Positions 1-9,147 of a DNA stretch of 17,484 nt are shown here, in pieces (the first letter of the stretch is position 1; each line of letters begins with the position of its first letter). Below the pieces are notes generated by a model. That model was not told the origin of the DNA. It saw only the letters and a program-made list of their open reading frames with translations, and searched no databases. The translations under genes were made by a program, and so were the position numbers. Source of the DNA: Blastomyces gilchristii SLH14081 (Eukaryota; Ascomycota; Eurotiomycetes; Onygenales; Ajellomycetaceae); NCBI RefSeq assembly GCF_000003855.2, contig NW_003101641.1, positions 232,867 to 250,350 on the forward strand, written 5' to 3'.

Positions 1-274
1 TTTTAATATAGAGTAAACTAATAATACTTTTTTTAACTAAATTTATAAATATTTAATAAAACTGAAATTAGTTATTAAAAGTTTAATATATATATTATTA
101 AATAAGTAATAATAATTATTAATTAATATCTCTGAAAATTAATAACTGATTTGAAAAAAGAAATACAGTGATTAATTAATTATAAAAAGTTAAAATATAA
201 TTAATTTAAAATGTATTCTGTAAATAATTAATATCTATAATTTAAAAAGTAAATCTGAAGTTTTTAATACTGAA
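1..274. other. AT-rich flank without genes
   Basis: This stretch is made almost entirely of A and T, with many short runs such as AATTAATTA. No coding frame, terminal repeat or RNA fold stands out. It lies directly upstream of LTR A. It may be host DNA or a remnant too decayed to place. Confidence 0.6.
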
Positions 275-545
275 TGTAATAAGCTGTATCTGATTAATTA
301 TATAAACTATTCTATTACACTTTATAGATTTCTACTGAAGCTCTGATTCTCAGTCACTGATTCTTAGCTGAAAACTCATAGAATTTCTATTCTTCTACTC
401 TGAAGCTTCACTGTGTATGTATATAAATATTTACTTTAATTACTGATTCTTACTCTCTCTCTTTCTTTTTCCTTTTCTAATGTTTTTCACTTTGTTATAT
501 AAGATCTATATATTATACCAATCTATTCAGTGTAGACCTCTTATA
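275..545 (+). repeat. LTR A (Gypsy 5' LTR, + strand)
   Basis: This LTR starts TGTAATAAGCTG and ends ACCTCTTATA. It aligns along its length with LTR C and with the reverse complements of LTRs B and D. Its last bases are TATA where the others have TACA, a C-to-T change. Other changes from LTR C are nearly all C-to-T or G-to-A, including GCGCC to GTATC near the start. It keeps a TATATAAATA box near 424 and a TTATATAAG box near 496. It is the most mutated of the four copies. The gag relic downstream shows that it is a 5' LTR. Confidence 0.85.
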
Positions 546-759
546 CTTGAAAAATATTTATTATCTTCTTATTAGAAATGATTACTCACTGAGATATCTG
601 AACATGTAATAATGTGTAAGAAATAGAGAAATAAATAATCAGTTAAGTGAATACTGAGTTCTCAGATAGAAGCTTACTTACTAGTTACTCTGACTCTGCA
701 ACAAGATCTTACAAAGAGAATATTTCACAGATATTACATATCTGATGAATAATATAACT

Positions 760-1416
760 ATGTCTAATAATAATATAAGAGAACTCTTGAATGTGAGTAT
801 AGACACAGTGTCACAGTGACTTTGAGCAATATTGAAATTACAACAACAATAAATAGCTGAAATGCATATGAATTAACAATGTCAATATGAGAAAATTCAA
901 CAATTAACTCAATAAGAAACTACTGCAATTTCAACACTGATAGAATTGAATATAAACACAATACAAGTGCTGAAGAAACACTTAGATACTTCTGTATATT
1001 TTAATACTTCTAATCTCACTCTCTACTCATTATGAAGATTGAAAATGCTTGTGAAACTAAGTATACATAAAGATGTCATCAGTTCACTAATCAATTAAGA
1101 TTGATATATTAATGAATAATTGAAGAATTGTATAAGACAGAAGTTTTATTTATAAATAAAAGCATGTAAATCAGCATTGTAAACATCTAATAATATTATC
1201 AAACATCTTGATGTTCTATTCTAAGACACTGCTATGCAACAGAAAGTATTAAATTGATTACAGAGTATCTAATAGAGAAACACTTCTCTTACAACATTTA
1301 TCTCTGACTTTAACATCAAGATTCTAGAAGCAGGTGATCAATCTTGAAAGAATTAAATGAAGATTAGTAAGCTTAAGAAGACATTAACTTTCACACTCTT
1401 ACAGACTTTTATAAGT
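760..1416 (+). pseudogene. Gag relic of Gypsy element X, truncated
   Basis: Gag is the structural protein that forms the cytoplasmic particle of LTR retrotransposons. The first ATG at 760 opens a frame beginning MSNNNIRELLNVSIDTV, which closely parallels the start of the second gag copy on the - strand at 11008. The frame is broken by TGA and TAA stops, many of them where the pattern suggests a Trp or Arg codon was lost. The two copies stay aligned through about 655 bases, up to a shared AAGAAGA...ACTTTTATAAG stretch. This copy is then cut by LTR B at 1417, before the zinc knuckle that the other copy retains. The call rests on position and on the matching copy, because the gag sequence itself is poorly conserved. 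Confidence 0.7.
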
Positions 1417-1694
1417 TGTAAGAGGCCTACGCTGAATAGATCAGTATAATATTGATAGGTCTTATATAACAAAGAGAAAAATGTTAGAGAAGGAAAAGAA
1501 AGAGAAAGTATAAGAATCAGTGATTAAAGTAGATATTTATACATATATGTGATGATGTATATAATGGGGCTTCGAGGCAGAAGAATCTATACGCGTTTAT
1601 GACAGCTGAGAATTGATGATCAAGAGTAAAGTGGTTGAAATCTGTGAAGTGTAATGAAATAGTCTATATGATTGATCAGGCGCAGCCCGCTACA
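1417..1694 (-). repeat. LTR B (Gypsy 3' LTR, - strand)
   Basis: This 278-bp LTR runs from TGTAAGAGGCCTACG to GCGCAGCCCGCTACA and has the terminal TG...CA expected of an LTR. It aligns with the reverse complement of LTR C, apart from a 59-bp unit that LTR C carries twice. It keeps several CpG and GG sites (GGGGCTTCGAGG, ACGCG, GCCCGC), so it is less mutated than LTR A. The pol stop codon lies directly next to its right edge, which makes it the 3' LTR of a - strand element. Confidence 0.88.
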
Positions 1695-3282
1695 TTAGTC
1701 CCTCTCTTTCAGAAGCAGTTCTCATTGATCAAGAGCCGCTGTTTTGAATAATGCAAAACTCAGAGTTCAGATTGATTGATTATAGCTGACTCATTTCATG
1801 AGATATTTTCAGCTGCAGCTATGAGATCTCTCATTGAGAATATTCTCAATCTCTCACTCAAGCTCATTATCTTCTTCTATGATGTCTGGCAGCTGCCAGT
1901 TAAAAGTCAGTTAAGAAGAGAACAGATCAGTGACAGCACAGCAGAGCAAGCTTGTATGAAAGACATTATGAATCTCTGATAATATGTCAAGATAATAGTT
2001 ATAACTACTTAGAACTTCTATCACTTTATACTTGATATAGCAGTAATTCAGTGTATAAGATGAATATGTAATCTGTATATTCTTAAGGTTCAATTATATC
2101 AAGTCTTCTATCTTATATTATTCAGTGAGATCTTGATGAACATTGATTTAATTCTCTTAATCTTGTTTCACAGTTGTTATAAAGGCCTCTGCTCAGTCAT
2201 GAATATCTCAGAGCTTTATTACTATATTATCAGTGATCTGAATCAGACTGCAGAGATTTAGTGTGAACTGTGTAATCTCTAGAAGATTCAACATCTTCAT
2301 GTAATAACTGTATATAAGAAAGAACAGACTTATATCTGTTGAAACAGTATCTTATTCATTGATAGCAATCTCTGTATATAGAAGCAGATCATATCAATTA
2401 TCTGATAAGTGATTACAGAACTTACAGAGATAATTCTTTACAGTCTGAATTGTTCATTCTAATGCATTATTAATCTCAGAGTGATAGATAGTTAACAGAT
2501 AGTATATAATCTTGAGAACTTAACAGATTCTTGTTTAGAAAGTACTTACAAATTAACAGCTCTGATCTGATACTATAGATCTGATAATCATACATCTGAT
2601 AGACAGACTCTGTAAGAAGACTTCAGTGACTTATTCAGTATTTATCTTATTATAAGATTTTAATATTACATTTTTACTTAAGTAATTCATAATAATCAGA
2701 ATATTTCTGCAACTCTTACTCTCAGAGATATTAATAGTAAAGTTAATTATTATATCTCATCAGATTCTATCAGAGATATTAAGTAGTTTCAGCAGATATT
2801 TTCTACAGTTCTTTGATAAGATGATAAAAGAATAATGATTACAGTTTCAGATGAAGTATCTGATGCTGTTTAATATCTCAGATCAGTAGAACTCTCAGAA
2901 GATCATTCTATATAGATATTCACAGTCTGAATAATCAGTTATATATAAATCATGCATCTCTTGCATTATTCAGATGTGTAAGAGTTCAGAGTGAGAGACT
3001 CAGCATTATTTATGAAATTGTAGAGTATTATTATCATTGATTGAATATTCTGAGATATTGATTCTTATACATAGTTCTGAGAGAAATTAAGATACTGCTT
3101 GATATACTGCTTCAATGAGTGTTTAAAGAAGTTCATCAGTTTAAGCTGTTATATATTATAATTTATTCAGTGTAGATCTGAAGAATGTTCTGATCAGTGA
3201 AGTGTATATAGTGTTATAAGTGATCTCATTATAATTAACTAATATCTTTGAATTCAAGAGTCAGAATTCTTAATTCATTCAG
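1695..3282 (-). pseudogene. Pol relic: integrase core, C-terminal region and chromodomain
   Basis: This is the 3' end of a Ty3/Gypsy pol, whose integrase joins the cDNA copy to the chromosome. Reading leftwards from 3282, a weak zinc-binding region is followed by the integrase core, with IIINFTINIS and IIMNYLSKN near 2690 and IVSDQ at 2565. The family motif reads DD35E. Here the first Asp codon (2685-2687) is Asn, the second (2565-2567) is kept and the Glu (2457-2459) is kept. After this come a YKVIEV / NYYLDIL / HNVFHTSLL segment (about 2093-1911) and a chromodomain with ILDERL-like residues. Stops replace Trp and Arg codons (TGG to TGA or TAA, CGA to TGA). The TAA stop (1695-1697) abuts LTR B. 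The upstream part is cut by the LINE at 3283. Confidence 0.88.
1699..1709 (-). promoter_or_regulatory. Polypurine tract of LTR B element
   Basis: On the - strand AAAGAGAGGGA lies four bases from the LTR edge. This is the position of the polypurine tract that primes second-strand synthesis in LTR retrotransposons. It overlaps the last codons of pol. The same tract is conserved before LTR C. Confidence 0.65.
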
Positions 3283-3298
3283 TATTATTATTATTATT
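3283..3298 (-). repeat. (TAA)5 tail of the LINE
   Basis: The + strand reads TATTATTATTATTATT, which is a short TAA repeat on the LINE strand. It sits at the end of the LINE, next to integrase sequence of the LTR B element. Short simple-repeat tails in place of poly(A) are common in some LINE groups. It fixes the 3' boundary. Confidence 0.6.
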
Positions 3299-3652
3299 CT
3301 TCAATTATAGATGTATGCAGTTAGAGACTATAATATCTATCTGAGAACTTTTAGTTCTCAGGGTTTTTCCTATATCTGTAAAGTTAACTATTATACATTC
3401 ATCAATTTCAGATATGCAAAATCAGAAAATTCCAGCTCAGAATACAAAAACTGTTTACAAATTGCAGTATTTTAACATCTTCTGATACTTTGAAATCATT
3501 TGACAATATCATGACAAAGGAAAAGAGAACACAGTCTTAAAGATAGACACATTAAATAGATAGATAGAAAGGAATTGAAAGGAAAAGATAAAGTAAAGAG
3601 AGACTGTAACAAAACAAATTATTAAAAGATAGTATATAGCTGTTTTAACAGA
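3299..3652 (-). other. LINE 3' untranslated region
   Basis: This stretch lies between the ORF2 stop and the TAA tail and has no coding frame. It holds a pyrimidine-rich part on the LINE strand, with TCTATC repeats near 3555-3570, and a stem-loop near the 3' end described separately. Confidence 0.6.
3341..3361 (-). other. Stem-loop near the LINE 3' end
   Basis: CTGAGAAC at 3341-3348 pairs perfectly with GTTCTCAG at 3354-3361 around a 5-base loop. It lies about 45 bases before the LINE tail. Some LINE reverse transcriptases recognise a 3' hairpin of their RNA, so this is a candidate recognition element. That role is inferred from position only. Confidence 0.5.
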
Positions 3653-6600
3653 CTATATCTGATTGATTTCCTTCTCTTCATATTCAGATATTTCTGAATT
3701 TAGTCATTTTCTTGTAGCTGCTTGAGTTTCTGATAGAAAGTCTATTAAGTATTTAATTTCTATCTCAGTTGAGAATAAGAATCTCATATTTAATTGATTT
3801 AGATCATACTTCTCTTTCAATCTGGCTCTGAGACTATTGTATAATACACAGTGTATTATAATATGCTCAGAATTCTCATTTGTATTGCAGAATGAGCATT
3901 CTATTGAGTCAAATCTATCATTAAATCTTTATATATAAGATTTGAAATAGCCATGTCCTAGTTTCAGCTGTATTATAGATGATAATATTTTCTTTTTAAA
4001 TTTAATTGAATAAGATTTTCACTTAGGTTTTGTTTCAAATCTTGAATAATGTATACTCTTCTTTTATTTCTGCCAGCTTTAATTTCACTTATCTAAACAA
4101 GATTCTTTTATTTTTCTCTTTATAAAAGATCAGAATACAATTTTTTAAATAGATCTGCTTAATTCTGCACTTTTTTTTACAGCTGAATCAGTCAATTCAT
4201 TGTTATGAATATTCATATGAGCAGGAACTTAGTGCAGATGAATTATCAGCTTTGATGTTCTTCTCTTTTAAATTTTCAAAACAGAGTTTAAGATCAGTTC
4301 AAGATTCATTTGATTATTATAAATCTGACTATTTCTAAGTCTTTTTAAAGCAGCTTGACTATCAGAGAATATTCATGTCTCTTTCAAACTATTTCCTCTT
4401 TTATAAGATTTTATTTCAATGAGATTGAAAGCTTTCACTATTGTAAATAGTTCAGCATCAAAGACTTCAGATTCACAGTCTAAATTTCACAAATCTGAGA
4501 TAAAATTGATATTATCTTTAGTATAAGCAATGTCTGTATCTAATCTATTCAAATTCTCATTTTTTAAGTCATCTGAATAAATCAGAATAGAGTCTTTTAT
4601 ATTGATTGTAGAAATTCTCTTCAAATGCTGTTCATATTCTTTCTCTTTAGATAGTTCACTTATTTATAAGTCTATAAGAGATTCAAGCTTTTCTCTTCAG
4701 AGAGATAACTTCTCATGATCAACTTTTTCAATATTTAAAGAAGAAAATTGATTTTTAATCAGAGAGCATAGTCTGTACAGTTAAGAAGACATTTTCTTTG
4801 AAGAATCATTTTCATTGCAATCAAGAAATCTATTTCAATTCAGTTCATTTTCAGAGTAAATTGATGAAAATGAAGAAGAGACTCTTTCTCTAATTATATG
4901 ATTTAAGCTCATCTTTATAACTCTCAGAGTATAGTTCATACAGGCCTTTTCAAATCTAATAGCAGGAGAAGAAATTGAAGCTTCAATTTTCATTACTTTA
5001 ATAGAAGATGATTTGAATGCTTTCAGAATTCTTCTCAAGACTCTGTTTTACAGACTTTGAAAGAGTTCAGTGAAATTCTCTTAATTATTTCATCAAACTT
5101 GAACTTCATAATCAGCTACTGATGTAATACAGACTATATATAACTGTCTCATAGTCCGAAAGAATAGACCTCTCTCTGTATTTGATAGTCTGATTATATT
5201 ATTCAATAGTCTTTCTGTCTTGACAGTTCTTTATTGAATGTGATATTTAAAATTCAACTTAAAGTTTAATCATACTTCTAATCATTTGATATTTACACTG
5301 AGTTTAATCTCTCTATTTAAAAGAGTTAGAGATAGTTCTTTCTCATTAAATCTAGAAAAGAAATGAATTAACTCAGTTTTATTTATATTAAATTGAATTT
5401 AATTGATATCTACTCTAATAAAGATTTTCTTTATAGCTTCTTCAATCACTTTCAAATTCTCTTTAATAGTTTTTAAGCTGCAGACTAGATCAATATTATT
5501 CATATAACTCAGAGATTGCACTATTCTCATATTTCTATTTTTGAATAGATACACAGTGTATATTGTAAATAAAATGAGTGAGATTGAAGATTCTTACAGT
5601 ACTTCTATTTTTATCTCAGTCTTGTCTTGTTTTATTTCATCAAAGAAAAGTTGTATAATTCTTTTAAATATAAAACAGTTAACTCATTTTATTAGAGAAA
5701 GTGACAGTTTTAACATCTTTAAAGTCTGAATTAACTTTGACTTTGAAACATAATCAAATGCTTCTTTTATATTAATAAAAACTACAGTTGAGACCAGATC
5801 TTTATGCTTTGCTATTTGAATATCATGAATAACTGAGAGAACAGTGTCAATTACAGAATACTGTTTTCTATCTCTCATTTATTCACTGAATAAAAGAGAA
5901 TTACTGATAGAGCTTATAAAAGATAGTTGAGTAGCTATTATCTTTTCTAAAATCTTTTCTAGATAGTTCAATAGAGATATTACTCTATATGACTTAGAAA
6001 TTGAAGTTTTTCTATTAGATTTTATAAGAATCACTTCAGTGACTTCTCTTCAACATTCAGAATGATATTCATTTTTCAAGAGATTGAAAAAGAGCTTAAA
6101 ATATTCATTCTTTAAGTAGAAGTATGTATTTTGAATAATCAAGTGATTAATTGAATCAGGCTCTGCAGCAGTTTTAACTGAACTTGAGAAAATAGCTGAC
6201 TCTAATTCATCTTGAGTAAGATCAGGTCATTTCCAGTCATTTTCATCAATATAGTTGAGAAGTAATATATTCTCTTCCTCTGAATCTGAATCTGATAAGT
6301 TTTGAAAGAGAGTTCTTATAAAAGCTTGATATTTTTTCTCAAAAGAGTTTGCTGTATATAATTTATTCTGAAACTCATATTCTAAGATTGAAAGTTTTAC
6401 TACACTTCTTGTTTTAGTATAGTTAAAAGCTTTAAAAACTTTCTTTTCTTATACTTCTTCAAGAAATTTATTCCAGCAGTCTGTTTTAGCTCTTTTAATA
6501 TCTGAAAAATATTCATTTCTGACAGCTTTAAGCTCTTTATCAGAAATTATATCATTCTTTCAATCTCTTCTAGCAGTAGTCAATTGTTTTCTTTTAGATG

Positions 6601-7609
6601 TGATATTCTCATTTCATTAAGGTTTTGAATACTCAGAAGACTTTCTCTTTAAAATATTGTCTTTAACACTTACTAGAATAATAGATGTAATGAGCTTCAC
6701 TCTATTCTCAAGCATTTCATTTGAGATATCTTGACCAGGATTTCAATATAGCTCACTCTGTCTTTTAGATTTTAACAGTTTTATGCTTTCTTCAACTGCC
6801 TTTCAGTCAGCTTTTTCAAAGTTAAACTAATTAGAGAGAAGAGGATTTTCACTCATTTATTCCTCACTCAGTTCAATATCAAATTGAATAATCTCATGAT
6901 CTGATTCTGATGTCTCATTTGAATCAATAAATCAGTTTACAAGTCTTTTTTTCATTAGATTTTATGACATGAAGATTAGATCTATAATAGATTTCTGTTT
7001 CATATCTTTTCTAAAGAATGTTTGTTGATCAGACTTGTTAACTAAATCTATTAAATACTCAAAGATTCATTCAATCAGATTATCAGCTCTTACTGCTCTT
7101 TTGCATTCTGAATTCTATCAGAGATGATGTGTATTGAAATCTTCTACAATTATAGAGTTTCTTGATGAAGTTATGTTCAGAAACTCTCTATCAATTGTTC
7201 AGATGTTATTATTTTTCTTCAATGACTTTTCATTATAGACATTTATGAGCTGTATAGTATCAAACTCATTCTCTTTATCTATAATATCACCCATCAGAAT
7301 ATCAGGGTCAGACATGATATCAAATCTTAGATTAAATTGATATCTTGATCTCTTTCCTTCATAGATCACCTCTCTTGACTTTATTACAGACTTTTGAGGC
7401 ATAAAGCAGTAGTAGCTTGAATGAGAAATAGTATATTTTTACTCAGCATCAAAATTCGGCTTCTGAAGCAGTATAAAATCAACTTTTTATTCAAATGCAA
7501 TTTAAAGACAAGAATAAATGCAATTTGAGTTTCTATCCACATTATTTTGAATGAATGTGATTTTTGAAGAGTTTTTAAACTTTTTTTGTTGTTTTTATTG
7601 TATATTCAT
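3653..7609 (-). pseudogene. LINE ORF2 relic: endonuclease, reverse transcriptase, RNase H
   Basis: ORF2 nicks target DNA and copies the LINE RNA there. I place the start at the ATG at 7609, 24 bases after the ORF1 stop. The endonuclease comes first: QNNVDRN near 7550, VEDFNTHH (family GDFN, Gly lost) at 7122-7150, and SDHEI near 6895. The reverse transcriptase includes AFDYVSKSKL (5684-5878) and SYMNNI at 5492-5509, where YxDD has become YMNN and the catalytic Asp pair is lost. RNase H shows DAELFTI near 4450, SDSQAALKRL near 4350 and HMNIHNNELTD near 4200. A terminal C-x2-C...H-x4-C motif follows at 3848-3903, then ATRK-stop-LNSE and a TAG at 3653-3655. Stops are mostly lost Trp codons, and Gln codons survive. 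About 1,300 codons is a normal ORF2 length. Confidence 0.88.
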
Positions 7610-7632
7610 ACTAAAAGAGAGTAGAGTAGAAT

Positions 7633-7960
7633 CTAATCACTATTATCAGATAGTAGATTATAACTATTCTGAAAAGTAGGAATCTCAACTGCTTGCATTA
7701 TATCTAGTTTATTATCAGAGTCATTTCTCAATTCTCTAATCTTAACAGAGGTTTGAGGATTCAAATTCTGTTTACATTTAGCTGGAGAATTAAAGTTTGA
7801 AGATTTAGATAGTTGAGAGTTTCTTCTTTTTGAGCTTGCAGTTGTGAGTTTACTGGCTTGACTATTCTCTTCAGTTCTAGATTTGCTTTGAGCTTCATCT
7901 TTTCTCCAGTTCTTTTGAGTTCTTAGAGCAAACATACATTCTTTTGAGCTAGATGCATGT
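7633..7960 (-). pseudogene. LINE ORF1 C-terminal fragment
   Basis: ORF1 proteins of Tad1-like LINEs bind the RNA and usually end in Cys/His zinc knuckles. This open frame keeps what looks like the last knuckle, HASSSKEC near its start, followed by a Lys/Ser/Asn-rich, low-complexity tail that ends in LLSDNSD and a stop at 7633-7635. The frame is unbroken, but the first Cys residues fall in sequence (7961-7971) that also matches integrase of the neighbouring Gypsy copy, so the true LINE edge is near 7960. The N-terminal part is absent. It lies just upstream of ORF2, as expected. Confidence 0.65.
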
Positions 7961-8778
7961 TGATTACACACTGTCTGTCAACTGTCTATCATCTTGAGAC
8001 TGATAATATGTCAGAACAGATAATTCAGATTATGAAGAATTATCTTCATAAGTTCTGCAATTACTTACAAGATAATTGATATGATCTTCTTCTACATACA
8101 GAGATTACTATCAATGATTGAGATGTCATTTCAATAGATATAAGTCTGTTCTTTCTCACACACAGATATTATATAAAAGTACTGAATCTTCTAGAGATTA
8201 CACATTTCACACTGAATCTCTGCAGTCTGATTCAGATCACTGATAATATAGTACTAAAACTTCAAGACATCTGTGATTAAGCAGAGATCTTCATGATAAA
8301 TAATAAACAGAATTAAGAAGATTGAATTAATATTCACTGAGATCTCACTGAATAATATAAGATAGAAGATCTGATATGATTGAATCTTAAGAATATACAG
8401 ATCACATGTCTGTCTTATACACTGAATTACTGTCATACTAAGTATAAAGTGATAGAAGTTTTAGATAGTCATAACTATTATCTTGACATATTATCAGAGA
8501 TTTATGATGTCTTTTATACAAGCTTGCTTCACTGCACTCTCACTGACTCATTTCCTTCTCAACTGACTTCTAACTGACAGCTGCCAGACATCATAGAAGA
8601 AGATAATGATCTTGAGTGAGAGACTGAAAATATTCTTGATGAGAGACTTCACAGCTGCAGCTGATAATATCTCATGAAATGAGTTGAGTATGATTACTTG
8701 ATCTGAACTCTGAGTTCCACATTATCTGAAACAGCGGCCCTTGACCGATGAGAACTGCTTCTAGAAAGAGAGGGTTAA
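7961..8778 (+). pseudogene. Pol relic: integrase C-terminal half and chromodomain
   Basis: This relic opens inside the integrase core with LSTVYHLET, just before the catalytic Glu region, so the two catalytic Asp are absent. It continues with IQIMKNYLHKFCNYLQDN, YKVIEVLDSHNYYLDIL (8380-8577) and YDVFYTSLLH, typical of the region after the Gypsy core. Then QLPDIIEEDNDLE, ILDERLHS and ETAALD mark a chromodomain (about 8580-8755), which in this clade steers integration towards modified histones. Trp codons in DN(W)YDLL, LE(W)ETEN and LDR(W)E are TGA. The TAA stop at 8776-8778 touches the LTR. Protein and DNA match the - strand copy at 1695-2512. Confidence 0.88.
8764..8774 (+). promoter_or_regulatory. 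Polypurine tract of LTR C element
   Basis: GAAAGAGAGGG ends four bases before LTR C and overlaps the last pol codons. It matches the tract next to LTR B. This is the expected primer site for plus-strand DNA synthesis. Confidence 0.65.
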
Positions 8779-8835
8779 TATGATGAGCTGCGCCTGATCA
8801 ATCATATAGACTATTTCATTACACTGCACAGATTT

Positions 8836-8953
8836 CAACTGCTTCATTCTCGAACGCATACACTCTGATTCTCAGCCATTCTTGATCACTGATTCAACCG
8901 CTTCGATCTCGAACACGTACACTCTGATTCTCAGCCATTCTCAATTGCTGATC
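8836..8953 (+). repeat. 59-bp tandem duplication inside LTR C
   Basis: Two adjacent 59-base units start CAACTGCTTCATTCTCGAAC (8836) and CAACCGCTTCGATCTCGAAC (8895). Both contain CACTCTGATTCTCAGCCATT. The copies differ at several sites, so the duplication is not recent. LTR B carries only one decayed version. Confidence 0.8.
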
Positions 8954-9094
8954 CTCGGCTGTTATGAACACATATAGATTCTTCCACTCTGAAGCTCCAC
9001 TGCATACACCATCACATACACATATAAATATTCACTTTGATTGCTGATTCTTGCACTTTCTCTTTCTTTTTCTTCTCTAACATTTTTCTCTTTG

Positions 9095-9103
9095 TTATAT
9101 AAG
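9095..9103 (+). promoter_or_regulatory. TATA-like box conserved in the LTRs
   Basis: TTATATAAG lies about 45 bases before the end of LTR C. The same motif survives in LTR A and, on the other strand, in LTRs B and D. Its conservation among otherwise mutated copies suggests the core promoter, but an earlier TATAAATA box at 9023-9030 is an alternative. Confidence 0.4.
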
Positions 9104-9147
9104 ACCTATCAATATCATACTGATTTATTCGGCGTAGGCCCCTTACA

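Larger units (their letters stand above)
275..1416 (+). mobile_element. Ty3/Gypsy element X, 5' part only (LTR A, leader, gag)
   Basis: The 5' LTR is followed by a leader and a gag relic on the same strand, the normal order at the 5' end of a Gypsy retrotransposon. The leader (546-759) and gag match, base for base in long stretches, the reverse complement of the region left of LTR D (about 10370-11323). The element stops abruptly at 1416, where an LTR of the opposite strand begins. Its protease, reverse transcriptase and integrase are not next to it. I did not find its continuation after 17326, so the 3' part is lost or lies outside the window. Confidence 0.8.
3283..7960 (-). mobile_element. 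Tad1-like LINE, 5'-truncated
   Basis: This non-LTR retrotransposon lies on the - strand. In 5'-to-3' order it has the end of ORF1, ORF2 with endonuclease, reverse transcriptase, RNase H and a terminal Cys/His motif, a 3' UTR, and a (TAA)5 tail. The two-ORF plan with an RNase H domain and an apurinic-type endonuclease fits the fungal Tad1 group. The 5' end is missing: ORF1 starts in mid-gene where integrase sequence of a + strand Gypsy copy begins. At the 3' end the flank is integrase of a - strand copy. The two flanks are therefore not halves of one target, so the 5' edge reflects a rearrangement or deletion rather than a simple insertion. Confidence 0.85.
7961..9147 (+). mobile_element. Gypsy element W, 3' part only (integrase end, LTR C)
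   Basis: This is the 3' end of a + strand copy of the same Gypsy family: half an integrase, a chromodomain, a polypurine tract and the 3' LTR. From about 7961 to 8778 it matches the reverse complement of 1695-2512. Its left edge is the LINE and its right edge is the truncated pol of a - strand copy at 9148. The 5' LTR, gag, protease and reverse transcriptase are absent. The right-hand junction, an intact LTR end inside the pol of another copy, looks like an insertion point. Confidence 0.8.
8779..9147 (+). repeat. LTR C (Gypsy 3' LTR, + strand)
   Basis: The LTR begins TATGATGAGCTGCGCC, where the family start is TGTAGCGGGCTGCGCC, and ends GGCGTAGGCCCCTTACA. At 369 bp it is about 90 bp longer than LTR B, mostly because of a 59-bp direct duplication. 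It keeps many C and G bases, including CGAACGC and CGGCGTAGGCCCC, and is the best preserved LTR here. The chromodomain pol next to it marks it as a 3' LTR. Confidence 0.9.

Noticed and set aside
1776..1979. Open frame of 67 codons on the + strand next to LTR B
   Set aside because: It is antisense to the chromodomain end of pol, which has recognisable family residues and a matching second copy at 8254-8778.
275..9147. LTR A and LTR C as the two ends of one intact + strand element
   Set aside because: The 5-bp flanks (CTGAA and TTATT) do not match, the LTRs differ by a 59-bp duplication and many bases, and most of the interior is on the other strand. It stays possible only as a badly rearranged element.
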